The notes beneath the pieces are model-generated. The model made no database searches and was not told the DNA's origin. It saw only the letters and a list, made by a program, of their open reading frames with translations. Below, one piece after another: positions 1-8,138 of a DNA stretch of 41,083 nucleotides. The translations under genes and the position numbers were made by a program. The stretch is from Bacillota bacterium (lineage in GTDB: Bacteria; Bacillota; Limnochordia; DTU087), in NCBI GenBank assembly GCA_012798955.1, contig JAAZMF010000060.1, positions 1 through 41,083 on the forward strand, given 5' to 3'. How positions within the stretch are numbered: position 1 is the first letter of the stretch; each line of letters starts with the position of its first letter.

Positions 1-206
1 CACTACATGCTTACCATCTAGGACTTACCCACCCTCGCACGGGGATTGATATGGAATTTGTTGCTCCTCTGCCCCAGGATTTGCGTTCAGCCCTTGAGAC
101 TTTGCGGCGGAGAACCGGTACATTAGGCCGAGGGGTATCAAAGGAGTTTACGACCAAAGGCACGACATGGGTGTTGCCGGAGATTGACAAAGCCGGAATG
201 CGGTGA
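1..206 (+). CDS. RluA/RluD-family 23S rRNA pseudouridine synthase, C-terminal end (partial)
   Basis: The reading frame enters from the left edge and stops at TGA 204-206, so only about the last 67 residues are present. The visible part carries LHAYHLGLTHPRTG followed by MEFVAPLPQDL. This is the usual C-terminal signature of RluD-type enzymes, which isomerise uridines in the large-subunit rRNA. The catalytic Asp region lies outside the window. Its position just before pyrR and uraA matches the rluD-pyrR order common in Firmicutes. The exact target uridines cannot be told from this fragment. Confidence 0.85.
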   Translation, partial: LHAYHLGLTHPRTGIDMEFVAPLPQDLRSALETLRRRTGTLGRGVSKEFTTKGTTWVLPEIDKAGMR

Positions 207-235
207 TAAAATTGGTTTGAATTCCATGCCTTTAA

Positions 236-883
<648 letters not shown>

Positions 884-907
884 GTATAAATCCTATACTC
901 TTTAAGC

Positions 908-982
908 CAGTCCTGTGAGACTGAAAAGGGCAACGTATTCCCAAGCTAGATGCTGCTGCTCTTTTCGGGTGGCAGTTTTTTT
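908..982 (+). promoter_or_regulatory. PyrR-binding transcription attenuator upstream of uraA
   Basis: AGTCCTGTGAGACTG at 909-923 is an almost perfect PyrR-binding loop. A terminator follows: CTGCTGCTC (953-961) pairs with GGGTGGCAG (967-975) around a 5-base loop, with G-U pairs in the middle, and seven T bases follow at 976-982. The arrangement repeats that in front of pyrR and resembles the pyrR-pyrP intergenic attenuator of Bacillus. It indicates uracil-nucleotide repression of the permease gene. Confidence 0.85.
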
Positions 983-1098
983 ATGCCATGAGTGAAGGAC
1001 GCTGGGTATTGGCTCACATGAAAGGGGGCCCGGAAACCAAAAACTACTAGTGGATAAGGGTGCTTGAGGTAATTTACATAACAATGGGAGGCAGGAAA

Positions 1099-2397
1099 AT
1101 GGCACAACCAGCGATTGGTGTTCACGAAAGACCGCCTTTAGCTCAGATGATACCTTTAGGTTTACAGCATTTATTTGCGATGTTTGGTGCGACAGTTCTG
1201 GTGCCTTTGTTAGTCAATGGTGGCACAGGTATGATGGTGATCCCACCAGGTGTAGCTTTACTGACGGCCGGTTCAGGTACACTATTGTTTTTGGCAATCA
1301 CGCAGTTTAAGGTTCCAGCTTATCTTGGGTCATCTTTCGCATTTATTGCACCACTTATAGCGGTGGCCAGTCAATTCGGTCCGGGGTATGCTTTAGGTGG
1401 CGCGGTGGCTGTGGGTTTGCTGTACGCCCTGGTCGCTCTTGTTATCCATCTAGTTGGTGTTAACTGGCTTGATCGGGTATTACCACCGGTTGTGATTGGG
1501 TCGGTAATTATAGTGATTGGACTTGGGCTTGCTGGAACAGGTGTGAATATGGCAGGGTTAGCCGGTGATTCGGTGAGCTTTGCCAATGTGGATGTACGGG
1601 TCTCTGTCTTCACCCTTGCAGTGGCTATCTTGGCATCGGTGTTCTTTAAAGGCTTCTTGGCAGTTATCCCTATTTTGATCGGTGTTGTGGCCGGCTACCT
1701 ATTTGCTCTCTTGCAGGGGGCAGTTGATCTGGAACCAGTCAAGGCGGCGGCTTGGTTTGCTTTGCCGGTGGGTCATCGGGTAGCCTTCTCTTGGCCTGCC
1801 ATTGCCATGATCTTGCCTGTTGGACTAGTTACCATTGCCGAGCACCTAGGAGATGTTCTAGTGCTTAGCAGGGTTGTTGATCGGGATTTTTATCGGGATC
1901 CGGGTCTGCATCGCACGATTTTGGGTGATGGTTTGGCAACATTGCTCGCGGGCTTACTAGGTGGGCCGCCTAACACAACCTATGGTGAAAACATAGGAGT
2001 AATGGCGATTACTGGAGTCTACTCAGTTTGGGTTATAGCTACGGCCGCGATTATGGCCATACTGTTATCTTTTATGGAGAAATTCGGAGTGTTGATCCAA
2101 ACTATTCCTGAGCCGGTGATGGGGGGCATTAGCATCATGCTATTTGGTGTGATCGCCTCTTCAGGTATCAGGACCTTGGTGGAAAGCGGCATTGATTTTG
2201 GAAATAAACGCAATCTAATTATCTCCTCAGTGATCCTAGTTTTAGGCATTGGTGGGGCCAAGCTTCAGCTGGGTGCCATTGTGTTAGAAGGTATGGCTTT
2301 AGCCGCCATTGTAGGAATCGTGCTCAATCTTGTGCTTCCAGTAGGTTTTAGGGAGGAAGAGACAGAAAGCAAAAAGGTAAAGTCGGCCCGGCGATAG
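1099..2397 (+). CDS. uraA: Uracil permease (UraA/PyrP, nucleobase:cation symporter-2 family)
   Basis: This is a 432-residue polytopic membrane protein that imports uracil with protons. Family signatures visible include LQHLFAMFGATVLVP near the N-terminus, the re-entrant region TIAEHLGDVLVLS, and GGPPNTTYGENIGVMAIT in the substrate-binding core. The long chain of hydrophobic segments fits the 14-helix NCS2 fold. I chose ATG 1099 because GGGAGG at 1086-1091 lies 7 bases upstream; an in-frame GTG at 1060 lacks such support. The PyrR attenuator just upstream marks it as part of the pyrimidine regulon. The C-terminus is a short lysine- and glutamate-rich tail. Confidence 0.95.
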   Translation: MAQPAIGVHERPPLAQMIPLGLQHLFAMFGATVLVPLLVNGGTGMMVIPPGVALLTAGSGTLLFLAITQFKVPAYLGSSFAFIAPLIAVASQFGPGYALGGAVAVGLLYALVALVIHLVGVNWLDRVLPPVVIGSVIIVIGLGLAGTGVNMAGLAGDSVSFANVDVRVSVFTLAVAILASVFFKGFLAVIPILIGVVAGYLFALLQGAVDLEPVKAAAWFALPVGHRVAFSWPAIAMILPVGLVTIAEHLGDVLVLSRVVDRDFYRDPGLHRTILGDGLATLLAGLLGGPPNTTYGENIGVMAITGVYSVWVIATAAIMAILLSFMEKFGVLIQTIPEPVMGGISIMLFGVIASSGIRTLVESGIDFGNKRNLIISSVILVLGIGGAKLQLGAIVLEGMALAAIVGIVLNLVLPVGFREEETESKKVKSARR

Positions 2398-2405
2398 GCT
2401 GGGCC

Positions 2406-2699
2406 TTAGGGCGTGATTTGGCGGTGGGGATCGTGGCGTGGTGCGCTATTTACTTGTCTAGTGGCTTGGATGATGACCTTGAAAACATCTAATTGCACCT
2501 GCTTGCTTTGCAGTTCAAACCCTGCCAGTAAACGACCTTCGGTAGATGCAGTATATCGTGCAGGCAGTCGGTTAGCGGCTAGTGCGATTATGTCGTTACG
2601 GCATTGCTGGCATGGACAAGCAAGAGCCTCAGGTTCTTGTGCTAAGTATGTCTGCAGTTGGCGGTTGATCTCATCTAAAACACAGTTGTGCACTATCAT
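2406..2699 (-). CDS. ComFB-like (late competence) small cysteine-containing protein
   Basis: The 97-residue product begins MIVHNCVLDEINRQLQ and contains CPCQQCRNDIIALAANRLPARY. This matches the ComFB family pattern of an N-terminal helix, a CxCxxC cluster that could bind metal, and a conserved LNRLPPRY-like segment. On the minus strand AAGGAG lies 8 bases before ATG 2699, which fixes the start. The gene faces uraA tail to tail and diverges from the purH promoter, so it is an independent unit. ComFB is encoded beside DNA-uptake genes in Bacillus, but no competence genes are seen here. In other bacteria ComFB-like proteins have been linked to cyclic-dinucleotide signalling and pilus function. 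Its role here is unknown. Confidence 0.75.
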   Translation of the reverse strand: MIVHNCVLDEINRQLQTYLAQEPEALACPCQQCRNDIIALAANRLPARYTASTEGRLLAGFELQSKQVQLDVFKVIIQATRQVNSAPRHDPHRQITP

Positions 2700-2883
2700 A
2701 TGATCAACTCCTTTGTATGGCAGTACCTTTCGGCATGGGGGGCTTGGTTTCCTCTGCACTTCTAGGTAATTGCAGGAAAGTTTGTAGGCAAACCGGCCCG
2801 TCTTGTTTTGGCTTTATCATATAGGAGTTAAGGCCTAGATCCCAGATGATGGATAAATCACTTTGCTTTGTCTAAAGCTTTGT

Positions 2884-2912
2884 TTGACAAGGCTCGATAC
2901 TAAGTCTACAAT
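2884..2912 (+). promoter_or_regulatory. Consensus sigma-A promoter for the ZTP riboswitch-purH transcript
   Basis: TTGACA at 2884-2889 and TACAAT at 2907-2912 are separated by 17 bases. This is close to an ideal housekeeping promoter. The predicted start near 2919 lies just before the riboswitch aptamer. Confidence 0.85.
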
Positions 2913-2929
2913 AAAGGCATAAGATAATA

Positions 2930-3029
2930 TCACCCCTGCAACTGGCGGATAAAGGTGGATAACCACTGGGGAGCAGGAGTTTGTTGTGATTAGCCGACCG
3001 CCTGGGCATCTTTAGCCCAGGTGGTTTTT
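2930..3029 (+). promoter_or_regulatory. ZTP (pfl motif) riboswitch with overlapping intrinsic terminator, upstream of purH
   Basis: The leader carries the conserved pieces of the pfl/ZTP aptamer in order: GGCGGAT (2944-2950), GGTGGATAACCAC, GGGGAGC (2968-2974), and the 3' block GCCGACCGCCTGGGC (2993-3007). The last block doubles as the 5' arm of a terminator: ACCGCCTGGGC (2997-3007) pairs with GCCCAGGTGGT (3015-3025), one G-U pair, followed by T bases. In the known mechanism, ZTP or ZMP binding stabilises the aptamer and disrupts the terminator, turning on one-carbon and purine genes. Placement directly before purH, whose substrate AICAR is ZMP, strongly supports the call. Confidence 0.9.
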
Positions 3030-3138
3030 GTGTTTGCTAGGTCAAACTAAGGCTTAAGCAAGAGGACGCTTGGGCAGTACAATTTTGGTGGCAAAGAGAG
3101 ACCAAAGATGTCGACAAAACAGGGAGGAGTAGACAATC

Positions 3139-4722
3139 GTGATCAAGCGAGCTTTGATTAGTGTTTCCGATAAGCAAGGGATAGTAGAGTTTGCACAAGG
3201 TCTATCTGATTTAGGAGTGGAGATTGTCTCCACTGGCGGCACATACGCTGCCCTAAAGGAGGCCGGGATTTCTGCAATACCCGTTCAAGATATTACGGGA
3301 TTTCCTGAGTGTCTAGGTGGCAGGGTGAAGACGTTGCATCCCCACATCCACGGAGGTTTACTTGCAAGAAGAGATGTGCCTAGTCAGCTAGATGAACTGA
3401 AGGAGCTAGGCATTAGTCCCATCGATCTTGTGGTTGTTAACCTTTATCCGTTTGCCAAGACCGTGGCCAGGGAAGATGTCACTATCATGGAGGCCCTAGA
3501 GCATATTGATATAGGTGGTCCTACCATGATCCGGGCCGCAGCTAAAAATTACCCTGGAGTGGCTGTTATTGTCAATCCCCAGCGCTATCCGGAAATCCTG
3601 CAGTTACTTCAGCAAAATGCTGGAGCCCTGCCAGAGGCTACCCGCAGGGACCTAGCCATGGAGGCTTTTGGACATACAGCCCAATATGACGCCCTTATTC
3701 ATAGTTACCTAGCCCAGGTGGCGGGGGAGGCGAATCGGCCACTTGGTACAGATGCTACCGGTGCTACGGTATTTCCCGGGCAGGGCTTTATCCCCATGGT
3801 ACTACAACAAGAGTTGCGCTACGGGGAAAATCCCCATCAAAAGGCAGCGTTCTATAGGGATCTATATCCTGCTCCTGACTCCTTGTGTAAGGCTAGACAG
3901 CTACACGGTAAGGAGCTATCCTTTAATAACATCAATGATGGGGCGGCCGCGGTGGAGATGGCGAAGGTGTTTGGCGAACCTGCGGTGGTTGCCATCAAGC
4001 ATGCCAACCCCTGTGGCTGGGCTGTGGCCGATACTTTGGTCGAGGCCTACCAGAAGGCCTATGATGGGGATCCCGTTAGTATATTTGGTGGGATTATCGC
4101 TTGTAACCGCAGGGTGGATGCAGCAACTGCTACCAAGATGGCGGAGATTTTCTTAGAGGTTATCATCGCCCCGGGTTTTGCACCTGAGGCTTTAGCTATA
4201 CTTCAAGAGAAGAAAAACCTGCGCTTACTGGAGCTACCAGGTTTGGCTTCCCCTAGGAAAGAGGGCTGGTGGGACTTCAAACGGGTCAAAGGTGGCTGGC
4301 TAGTTCAGGAAGCCGACACAGTGGCAGATGATGAAGCAAACTGGCAAGTGGTTACCGAGGTTGCACCCTCCAAGGCAATGCTGGCAGACCTTAGATTTGG
4401 GTGGCAAGTGGTGAAATTCGTAAAATCAAATGCCATAGCCATAGCTAAAGACGGCATGTCCCTGGGGATCGGGGCCGGTCAGATGAATCGTGTTGAGGCG
4501 GCCTCCATTGCTCTAAGGCAAGCTGGAGATCAGGCTAAGGGAGCTATCTTGGCTTCGGATGCTTTTTTCCCCTTTGATGACGTGGTGAAAGTAGCTAAGG
4601 AGTATGGTATTGCAGCCATTATCCAGCCCGGGGGCTCCATTCGAGACAAAGACTCTATTGCCGCATGTAATGAGGCTGGTATTGCCATGGTCTTTACAGG
4701 ACGCCGGCATTTTCGTCACTAA
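3139..4722 (+). CDS. purH: PurH, bifunctional AICAR formyltransferase / IMP cyclohydrolase
   Basis: PurH performs the last two steps of de novo purine synthesis: formylation of AICAR with 10-formyl-tetrahydrofolate, then ring closure to IMP. The N-terminal MGS-like cyclohydrolase half starts [17 protein letters not shown] and carries STGGTYAAL and [16 protein letters not shown]. The C-terminal transformylase half carries [21 protein letters not shown] and [11 protein letters not shown]. The 527-residue length is normal. The start is GTG 3139, preceded by GGGAGGAG. It is controlled by a ZTP riboswitch and stands alone here; no other pur gene is adjacent. Confidence 0.97.
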   Translation: MIKRALISVSDKQGIVEFAQGLSDLGVEIVSTGGTYAALKEAGISAIPVQDITGFPECLGGRVKTLHPHIHGGLLARRDVPSQLDELKELGISPIDLVVVNLYPFAKTVAREDVTIMEALEHIDIGGPTMIRAAAKNYPGVAVIVNPQRYPEILQLLQQNAGALPEATRRDLAMEAFGHTAQYDALIHSYLAQVAGEANRPLGTDATGATVFPGQGFIPMVLQQELRYGENPHQKAAFYRDLYPAPDSLCKARQLHGKELSFNNINDGAAAVEMAKVFGEPAVVAIKHANPCGWAVADTLVEAYQKAYDGDPVSIFGGIIACNRRVDAATATKMAEIFLEVIIAPGFAPEALAILQEKKNLRLLELPGLASPRKEGWWDFKRVKGGWLVQEADTVADDEANWQVVTEVAPSKAMLADLRFGWQVVKFVKSNAIAIAKDGMSLGIGAGQMNRVEAASIALRQAGDQAKGAILASDAFFPFDDVVKVAKEYGIAAIIQPGGSIRDKDSIAACNEAGIAMVFTGRRHFRH

Positions 4723-4737
4723 TAAACACGAAAATGC
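4707..4737. repeat. Perfect 10-bp inverted repeat straddling the purH stop codon
   Basis: GCATTTTCGT (4707-4716) is the exact reverse complement of ACGAAAATGC (4728-4737), with an 11-base spacer that contains the TAA stop. No T run follows on either strand, so it is not a standard intrinsic terminator. It could stabilise the 3' end of the purH message or act as a protein-binding palindrome. Confidence 0.6.
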
Positions 4738-4766
4738 TGATTTCACGATAAATTAACTTTGTCAAG

Positions 4767-4796
4767 GCAGGAAACGGCTATTCTAGCCAGAATACT
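4767..4796 (+). promoter_or_regulatory. Putative sigma-H promoter with no protein gene downstream
   Basis: GCAGGAAAC (4767-4775) and CCAGAATAC (4787-4795) match the sigma-H pattern RnAGGAwWW-N11/12-RnnGAAT. GAAT begins 21 bases after the A of AGGA, the same geometry as the site before spo0A in this window. The first base of the -10 block is C rather than a purine. On this strand the next protein-coding gene is more than 3 kb away. Confidence 0.4.
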
Positions 4797-4799
4797 TCA

Positions 4800-4990
4800 G
4801 TCAAACGTCAGGATGATCAGGCTAAGGCTTGCTGGCGTAGATAATAGGTGGTGCCTGGGAGGTACTAGCCTACATAAGACAGAGGGTGGGTGCAGATGGC
4901 CGTAAAGCTGTAGGAATCCCTTGGCAACGGAGAACTCGCCCATTTTCTGGAGAAGAGCAAAGCCTCACCTGTGCATAGGGTGGGGCTTTG
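4800..4990 (+). ncRNA. Candidate small RNA in the purH / flippase intergenic region
   Basis: About 190 bases lie between the sigma-H-like promoter at 4767-4796 and a strong hairpin at 4958-4990. I find no convincing ORF; the best is ATGGCCGTAAAGCTGTAG at 4896-4913, five codons. No known RNA family was recognised. The call rests only on a promoter-like motif and a terminator-like end, so it is tentative. Confidence 0.25.
4958..4990. terminator. Strong hairpin between convergent genes, probable bidirectional terminator
   Basis: CAAAGCCTCACC (4958-4969) pairs with GGTGGGGCTTTG (4979-4990), about 12 base pairs with one G-U pair, around a short loop. The stem starts and ends with A/T triplets, but only short T runs follow on either strand. 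It lies between purH reading rightward and the minus-strand gene whose stop codon is at 4996. Confidence 0.6.
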
Positions 4991-4995
4991 TCGCG

Positions 4996-6078
4996 TTATT
5001 TACTATCGATACCTGTTTTTCCAAGGAGTGGGCCTCTACGCATGATCTCGATTGCCATGAGCGTGCCTCCTGCAATTAGGTTGAGATAATAGGTAAACCC
5101 ACGCCATATGGCAACAAATAATCCAATCAGGCTATGGGGGACCATACTGCTAAACAAGAGACCAAAGCCCAGTTCCGCTACACCGCTAGAGCCTGGGGTT
5201 GGGGCATAAGAGGCACCTAGATAAAATACTAGGGTGATTGCCATCACCTCCAGCAGGCTTGGCTCCATGCCAAGGCCCACTAAGATCACGGCGGGGACCA
5301 TGGTGACAGCGGCCCACCAAACATAACTTAACATGATGACAATCCAGAGGGTGGCTCGCTTTTGTTTGAGAAGTGCTACTAGTGCTTTACGAAACTCCCT
5401 AATCTCCCCATCAATTCTCCCAAGCAGGGCATCTATTTGATCGGGTCGAGCAAACCGTAGAGTGAACTTGTTGCTTACAACTGGAACAATCAGCACCTTG
5501 ATCTTGTCTGGGTAGATGATTAGGTATAAAGATATGGTTAGCATGGCGCAATAGAGCAAGATACCAATTATCAAGACAATGTGCATGGCTTTGGGTATAG
5601 CCCAGGACTCGGGGAAATAAAACAGCCATACTGACGCGGCCGTACCCAGCGTAAAACGGCTAAAGGTGTTACAAAGGGTATTGGTGGCAACAACTGCCGT
5701 GGATTGGCCTACGTTTAGACCATTTTCAGCGAGTAGGTATACTTGAGTGGGTCCCCCGGCTGAACTAAATGGGGTGATATTGGCCCCAAAAACTCCAAGG
5801 ATGGATATGCGTATGGCCTTTACGAGACTTAGGCTACCACCCAGCGAACAGGTAAGGAGCTTCATGCGCACAGCATCGATGCATCGTATAAGTAGCATAA
5901 GGCCACAGGCTAAGATAAGCATAGAAGGTTTTATGGCTACTATCTCCGTCCAGGAATGGGGGTTTTCAGTAAGGCGGAGGATAGCATAAAGTCCAAGCAA
6001 GCTAAGGCCTATGCCCGCAAAGGCACCCCGTGCAAACCGGGATAAGCTGGCGGGATTGGCTTGCTGCTTTTGGCCCAT
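4996..6078 (-). CDS. Flippase-like integral membrane protein (UPF0104 / LPG synthase TM-region family)
   Basis: The 360-residue protein has about eight hydrophobic segments and the conserved core GANITPFSSAGGPTQVYLLA, with a later SYAPTPGSSGVAELGFG block. Both are hallmarks of the family that includes AglD and the membrane part of MprF. Members move or scan lipid-linked substrates, but the substrate cannot be read from sequence. No C-terminal aminoacyl-lipid synthase domain is present, so this is not a complete MprF. On the minus strand AAGGAGA lies about 9 bases before ATG 6078. It follows rqcH after a 93-base gap and may share its transcript. Confidence 0.8.
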   Translation of the reverse strand: MGQKQQANPASLSRFARGAFAGIGLSLLGLYAILRLTENPHSWTEIVAIKPSMLILACGLMLLIRCIDAVRMKLLTCSLGGSLSLVKAIRISILGVFGANITPFSSAGGPTQVYLLAENGLNVGQSTAVVATNTLCNTFSRFTLGTAASVWLFYFPESWAIPKAMHIVLIIGILLYCAMLTISLYLIIYPDKIKVLIVPVVSNKFTLRFARPDQIDALLGRIDGEIREFRKALVALLKQKRATLWIVIMLSYVWWAAVTMVPAVILVGLGMEPSLLEVMAITLVFYLGASYAPTPGSSGVAELGFGLLFSSMVPHSLIGLFVAIWRGFTYYLNLIAGGTLMAIEIMRRGPLLGKTGIDSK

Positions 6079-6171
6079 GGGCTATGTCTCCTTTTGTGAT
6101 TTGCCAAGTCATGTCTAGCCGTTCCGTTTTCTGGTATGCCTGCTACTATGCACGAGGTTAGTTTTACCATT

Positions 6172-7947
6172 TTAATCTCTTACTATTCGAGCTCTAATCG
6201 GTTCAATGGTGTTGGGTTTAGGTGATACGTACAAAGTCCTCTGGTGGTCATAGATCACCATACCGGGCCTAGCTCCCCGGGGCTTACGAACGTGTTTGCG
6301 TAACGTGTAATCCACCGGGACATTTTCTCCATCCTGAGCTTTACTGTAGTAGGCTGCTAGTAGGGCGGCTTCCTCCATGGTCTGACTAGGTATCTCCCCG
6401 CCGTGGCTCTTGATGATGACATGGGAGCCAGGAATTTCTTTGACATGGAGCCATATGTCATCGGGACGACCGATTTTGAAGGTTACATGATCATTTTGTC
6501 GGTTGTTGCGCCCCACATAGATGTCTAGCCCGTCCTGGGATCTGAACCGCAAGGGCAGTGATGGTGCTGGAGGACGCCGCTTGCGGGAATCCGCCTGCTT
6601 GGCTTTCATATAGCTTTCTTCGATTAGCTCTCTTGCAATTTCTTTGATATCTCTGGAATCTTGGGCCAAATCAATGGTCGCCTGTACTTGTTCGAGGTAT
6701 TTCTTTTCCCGTAATGTACGGTTGTACTGGCGCTGACCGGCTATTTTCGTCTTCTTGGCCTTATCATAGCGGCGAAAATACGCTTGAGCATTCCCCGATG
6801 GAGTTAATCTTGCATCTAGCGGTATCTCGATTTCCCCTTGATCTGGCGCGTAGAAATTGGGTACAGTGATGGATTCCATGCCCTTTTCCACTCGATAGAG
6901 ATTTGCTGTCAGTAGCTCACCGAAAATTCTGTGGGTATCGGCCGCCTCAGCCTGATCCAATGCCTCTTTCTGTATGGTTAATTTTCTATCTACTCGCCGG
7001 AGATGACCGCCGACAACCCGGGATAGATTCGCTTTAGCGGAGGCCATCTTACTATGAGCGGCCCTTGTGCCGTAAAACAACTCTAGCGCCAAAGAGATAG
7101 AGTCAAAGGTTTGCCTATGCTCGGCGGGGCAATGGGTTAGGGCTATAGCTGATACATCTATGAGTTTTCCTTCGGCATCCTTTAGAAGTTCGGGACTATG
7201 GGCCCCTTGCTCAATGCTTTTGGCCAGATCGACGATGGTCTTATAGAGGGCTTCTAGACCGGCTTCATCTAGGTCTTGCCGCGTTGAAGTCGTATCATGT
7301 CCTGACCTATACACGAGCTCTTTGGCAGTGAGGGGTCCTATGCCTCCGATACTATCTAGTACAAGCCTTGTTAGGCGGGCTCTGGGCTCTGCGGGGGCCA
7401 AACGGGTGAGAAAAGTCTGCCAAGTTAAGTCCATAGGATATGTTTTGTCTTGCTTTGGTGGCAGGACATACGGTACACCGGGCAGAATCTCCCTATGACG
7501 GTTGATGCGACTATCTACTCGGGTGATGGCGTCAAGTACTATATTGAGTTCGTTTACCAAGATGATATTGCTATGGCGCCCCATCATCTCGACAATTAAG
7601 CGATAGTTGGTTAGTTCACCCCTTTCCCCCAGATTTTCTATGCTAAATTCTAGGATCCGCTCCAAGCTAGGCTGAGCGATGGCCACGATGCGGCCGCCTT
7701 CGAGGTATTTGCGCAGCAACATGCAAAAAGCAGGGGGGCTCGGTGGATTCTCTGGCAAAATTGTGGCCAAATGTGCCCTAGCGTTCTGGACGTCACTAGA
7801 TAAGACTAAGGGCAGACTCGCCCCCGGCTGACGACAATGTACGATGATCTCCCGTCGCTCCGGTTGGTATATTTTTGTGATGCGGGAATTTGCAAGACCC
7901 TGTAACTCAAGGGCAACAGCCGCTATACTAACCCCATCTATTGCCAT
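6172..7947 (-). CDS. rqcH: RqcH / NFACT-family ribosome quality control factor (formerly FbpA-like)
   Basis: RqcH binds stalled 50S-peptidyl-tRNA complexes and recruits tRNA-Ala to add C-terminal alanine tails. The 591 residues show the three expected regions. The NFACT-N domain starts MAIDGVSIAAVALELQ and carries FCMLLRKYLEGG and MMGRHSNIILVN. A charged helical middle part spans roughly 290-460. The C-terminal NFACT-R domain has DDIWLHVKEIPGSHVII. The residues at the position of the Bacillus Asp-Arg pair appear as Glu96-Arg97 (PSLERILEF). The start ATG 7947 has only a modest ribosome binding site, but the N-terminus matches the family start. Older annotations call such proteins fibronectin-binding. 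Confidence 0.92.
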   Translation of the reverse strand: MAIDGVSIAAVALELQGLANSRITKIYQPERREIIVHCRQPGASLPLVLSSDVQNARAHLATILPENPPSPPAFCMLLRKYLEGGRIVAIAQPSLERILEFSIENLGERGELTNYRLIVEMMGRHSNIILVNELNIVLDAITRVDSRINRHREILPGVPYVLPPKQDKTYPMDLTWQTFLTRLAPAEPRARLTRLVLDSIGGIGPLTAKELVYRSGHDTTSTRQDLDEAGLEALYKTIVDLAKSIEQGAHSPELLKDAEGKLIDVSAIALTHCPAEHRQTFDSISLALELFYGTRAAHSKMASAKANLSRVVGGHLRRVDRKLTIQKEALDQAEAADTHRIFGELLTANLYRVEKGMESITVPNFYAPDQGEIEIPLDARLTPSGNAQAYFRRYDKAKKTKIAGQRQYNRTLREKKYLEQVQATIDLAQDSRDIKEIARELIEESYMKAKQADSRKRRPPAPSLPLRFRSQDGLDIYVGRNNRQNDHVTFKIGRPDDIWLHVKEIPGSHVIIKSHGGEIPSQTMEEAALLAAYYSKAQDGENVPVDYTLRKHVRKPRGARPGMVIYDHQRTLYVSPKPNTIEPIRARIVRD

Positions 7948-8100
7948 GATAAGCTCACATCCTTGGTATATTCCGTCAGATTTTCCCTTTCAGTATAACA
8001 CAAAGGTTGGAGGAAGTCCGAGACCAATGCCGAAGTAAAAAGGGTGTATTGAACTCACCATGTGCGAATACATGGAGGTTAGTTGATTGGCGAATTCCTA

Positions 8101-8118
8101 GGCTCCCGTTGGGGAGCC
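8101..8118 (+). repeat. Perfect GC-rich hairpin just before the TPR gene
   Basis: GGCTCCC (8101-8107) pairs with GGGAGCC (8112-8118) around the tetraloop GTTG. It ends 7 bases before the probable ribosome binding site AGAGG of the TPR gene at 8139. It may influence translation or mRNA stability. No T run follows, so it is not a terminator. The 191-base region 7948-8138 between rqcH and the TPR gene should hold divergent promoters, but I could not pick one out convincingly. Confidence 0.5.
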
Positions 8119-8138
8119 ACAGTTTAGAGGTGTATAGA

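Noticed and set aside
2373-2410. GGCCC / GGGCC inverted repeat at the end of uraA
   Set aside because: The stem is only 5 base pairs with no T run, too weak to call a terminator.
2413-2703. A 96-codon plus-strand ORF
   Set aside because: It is antisense to the ComFB-like gene, which has family motifs and a good ribosome binding site.
2771-2800. GCAGGAAAG, sigma-H-like -35, upstream of the purH promoter
   Set aside because: No GAAT-like -10 at the required distance, and a consensus sigma-A promoter lies downstream.
4912-4936. A second sigma-H-like motif (AGGAAT with GAAC)
   Set aside because: The spacing is one base shorter than at the other two sites, the -10 is weak, and nothing follows before the hairpin at 4958.
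8005-8040. GGAGGAAGTCC resembling the GAGGAAAGTCC box of RNase P RNA
   Set aside because: The rest of an RNase P RNA (about 350 bases with other conserved regions) is not present; only 130 bases precede the TPR gene.
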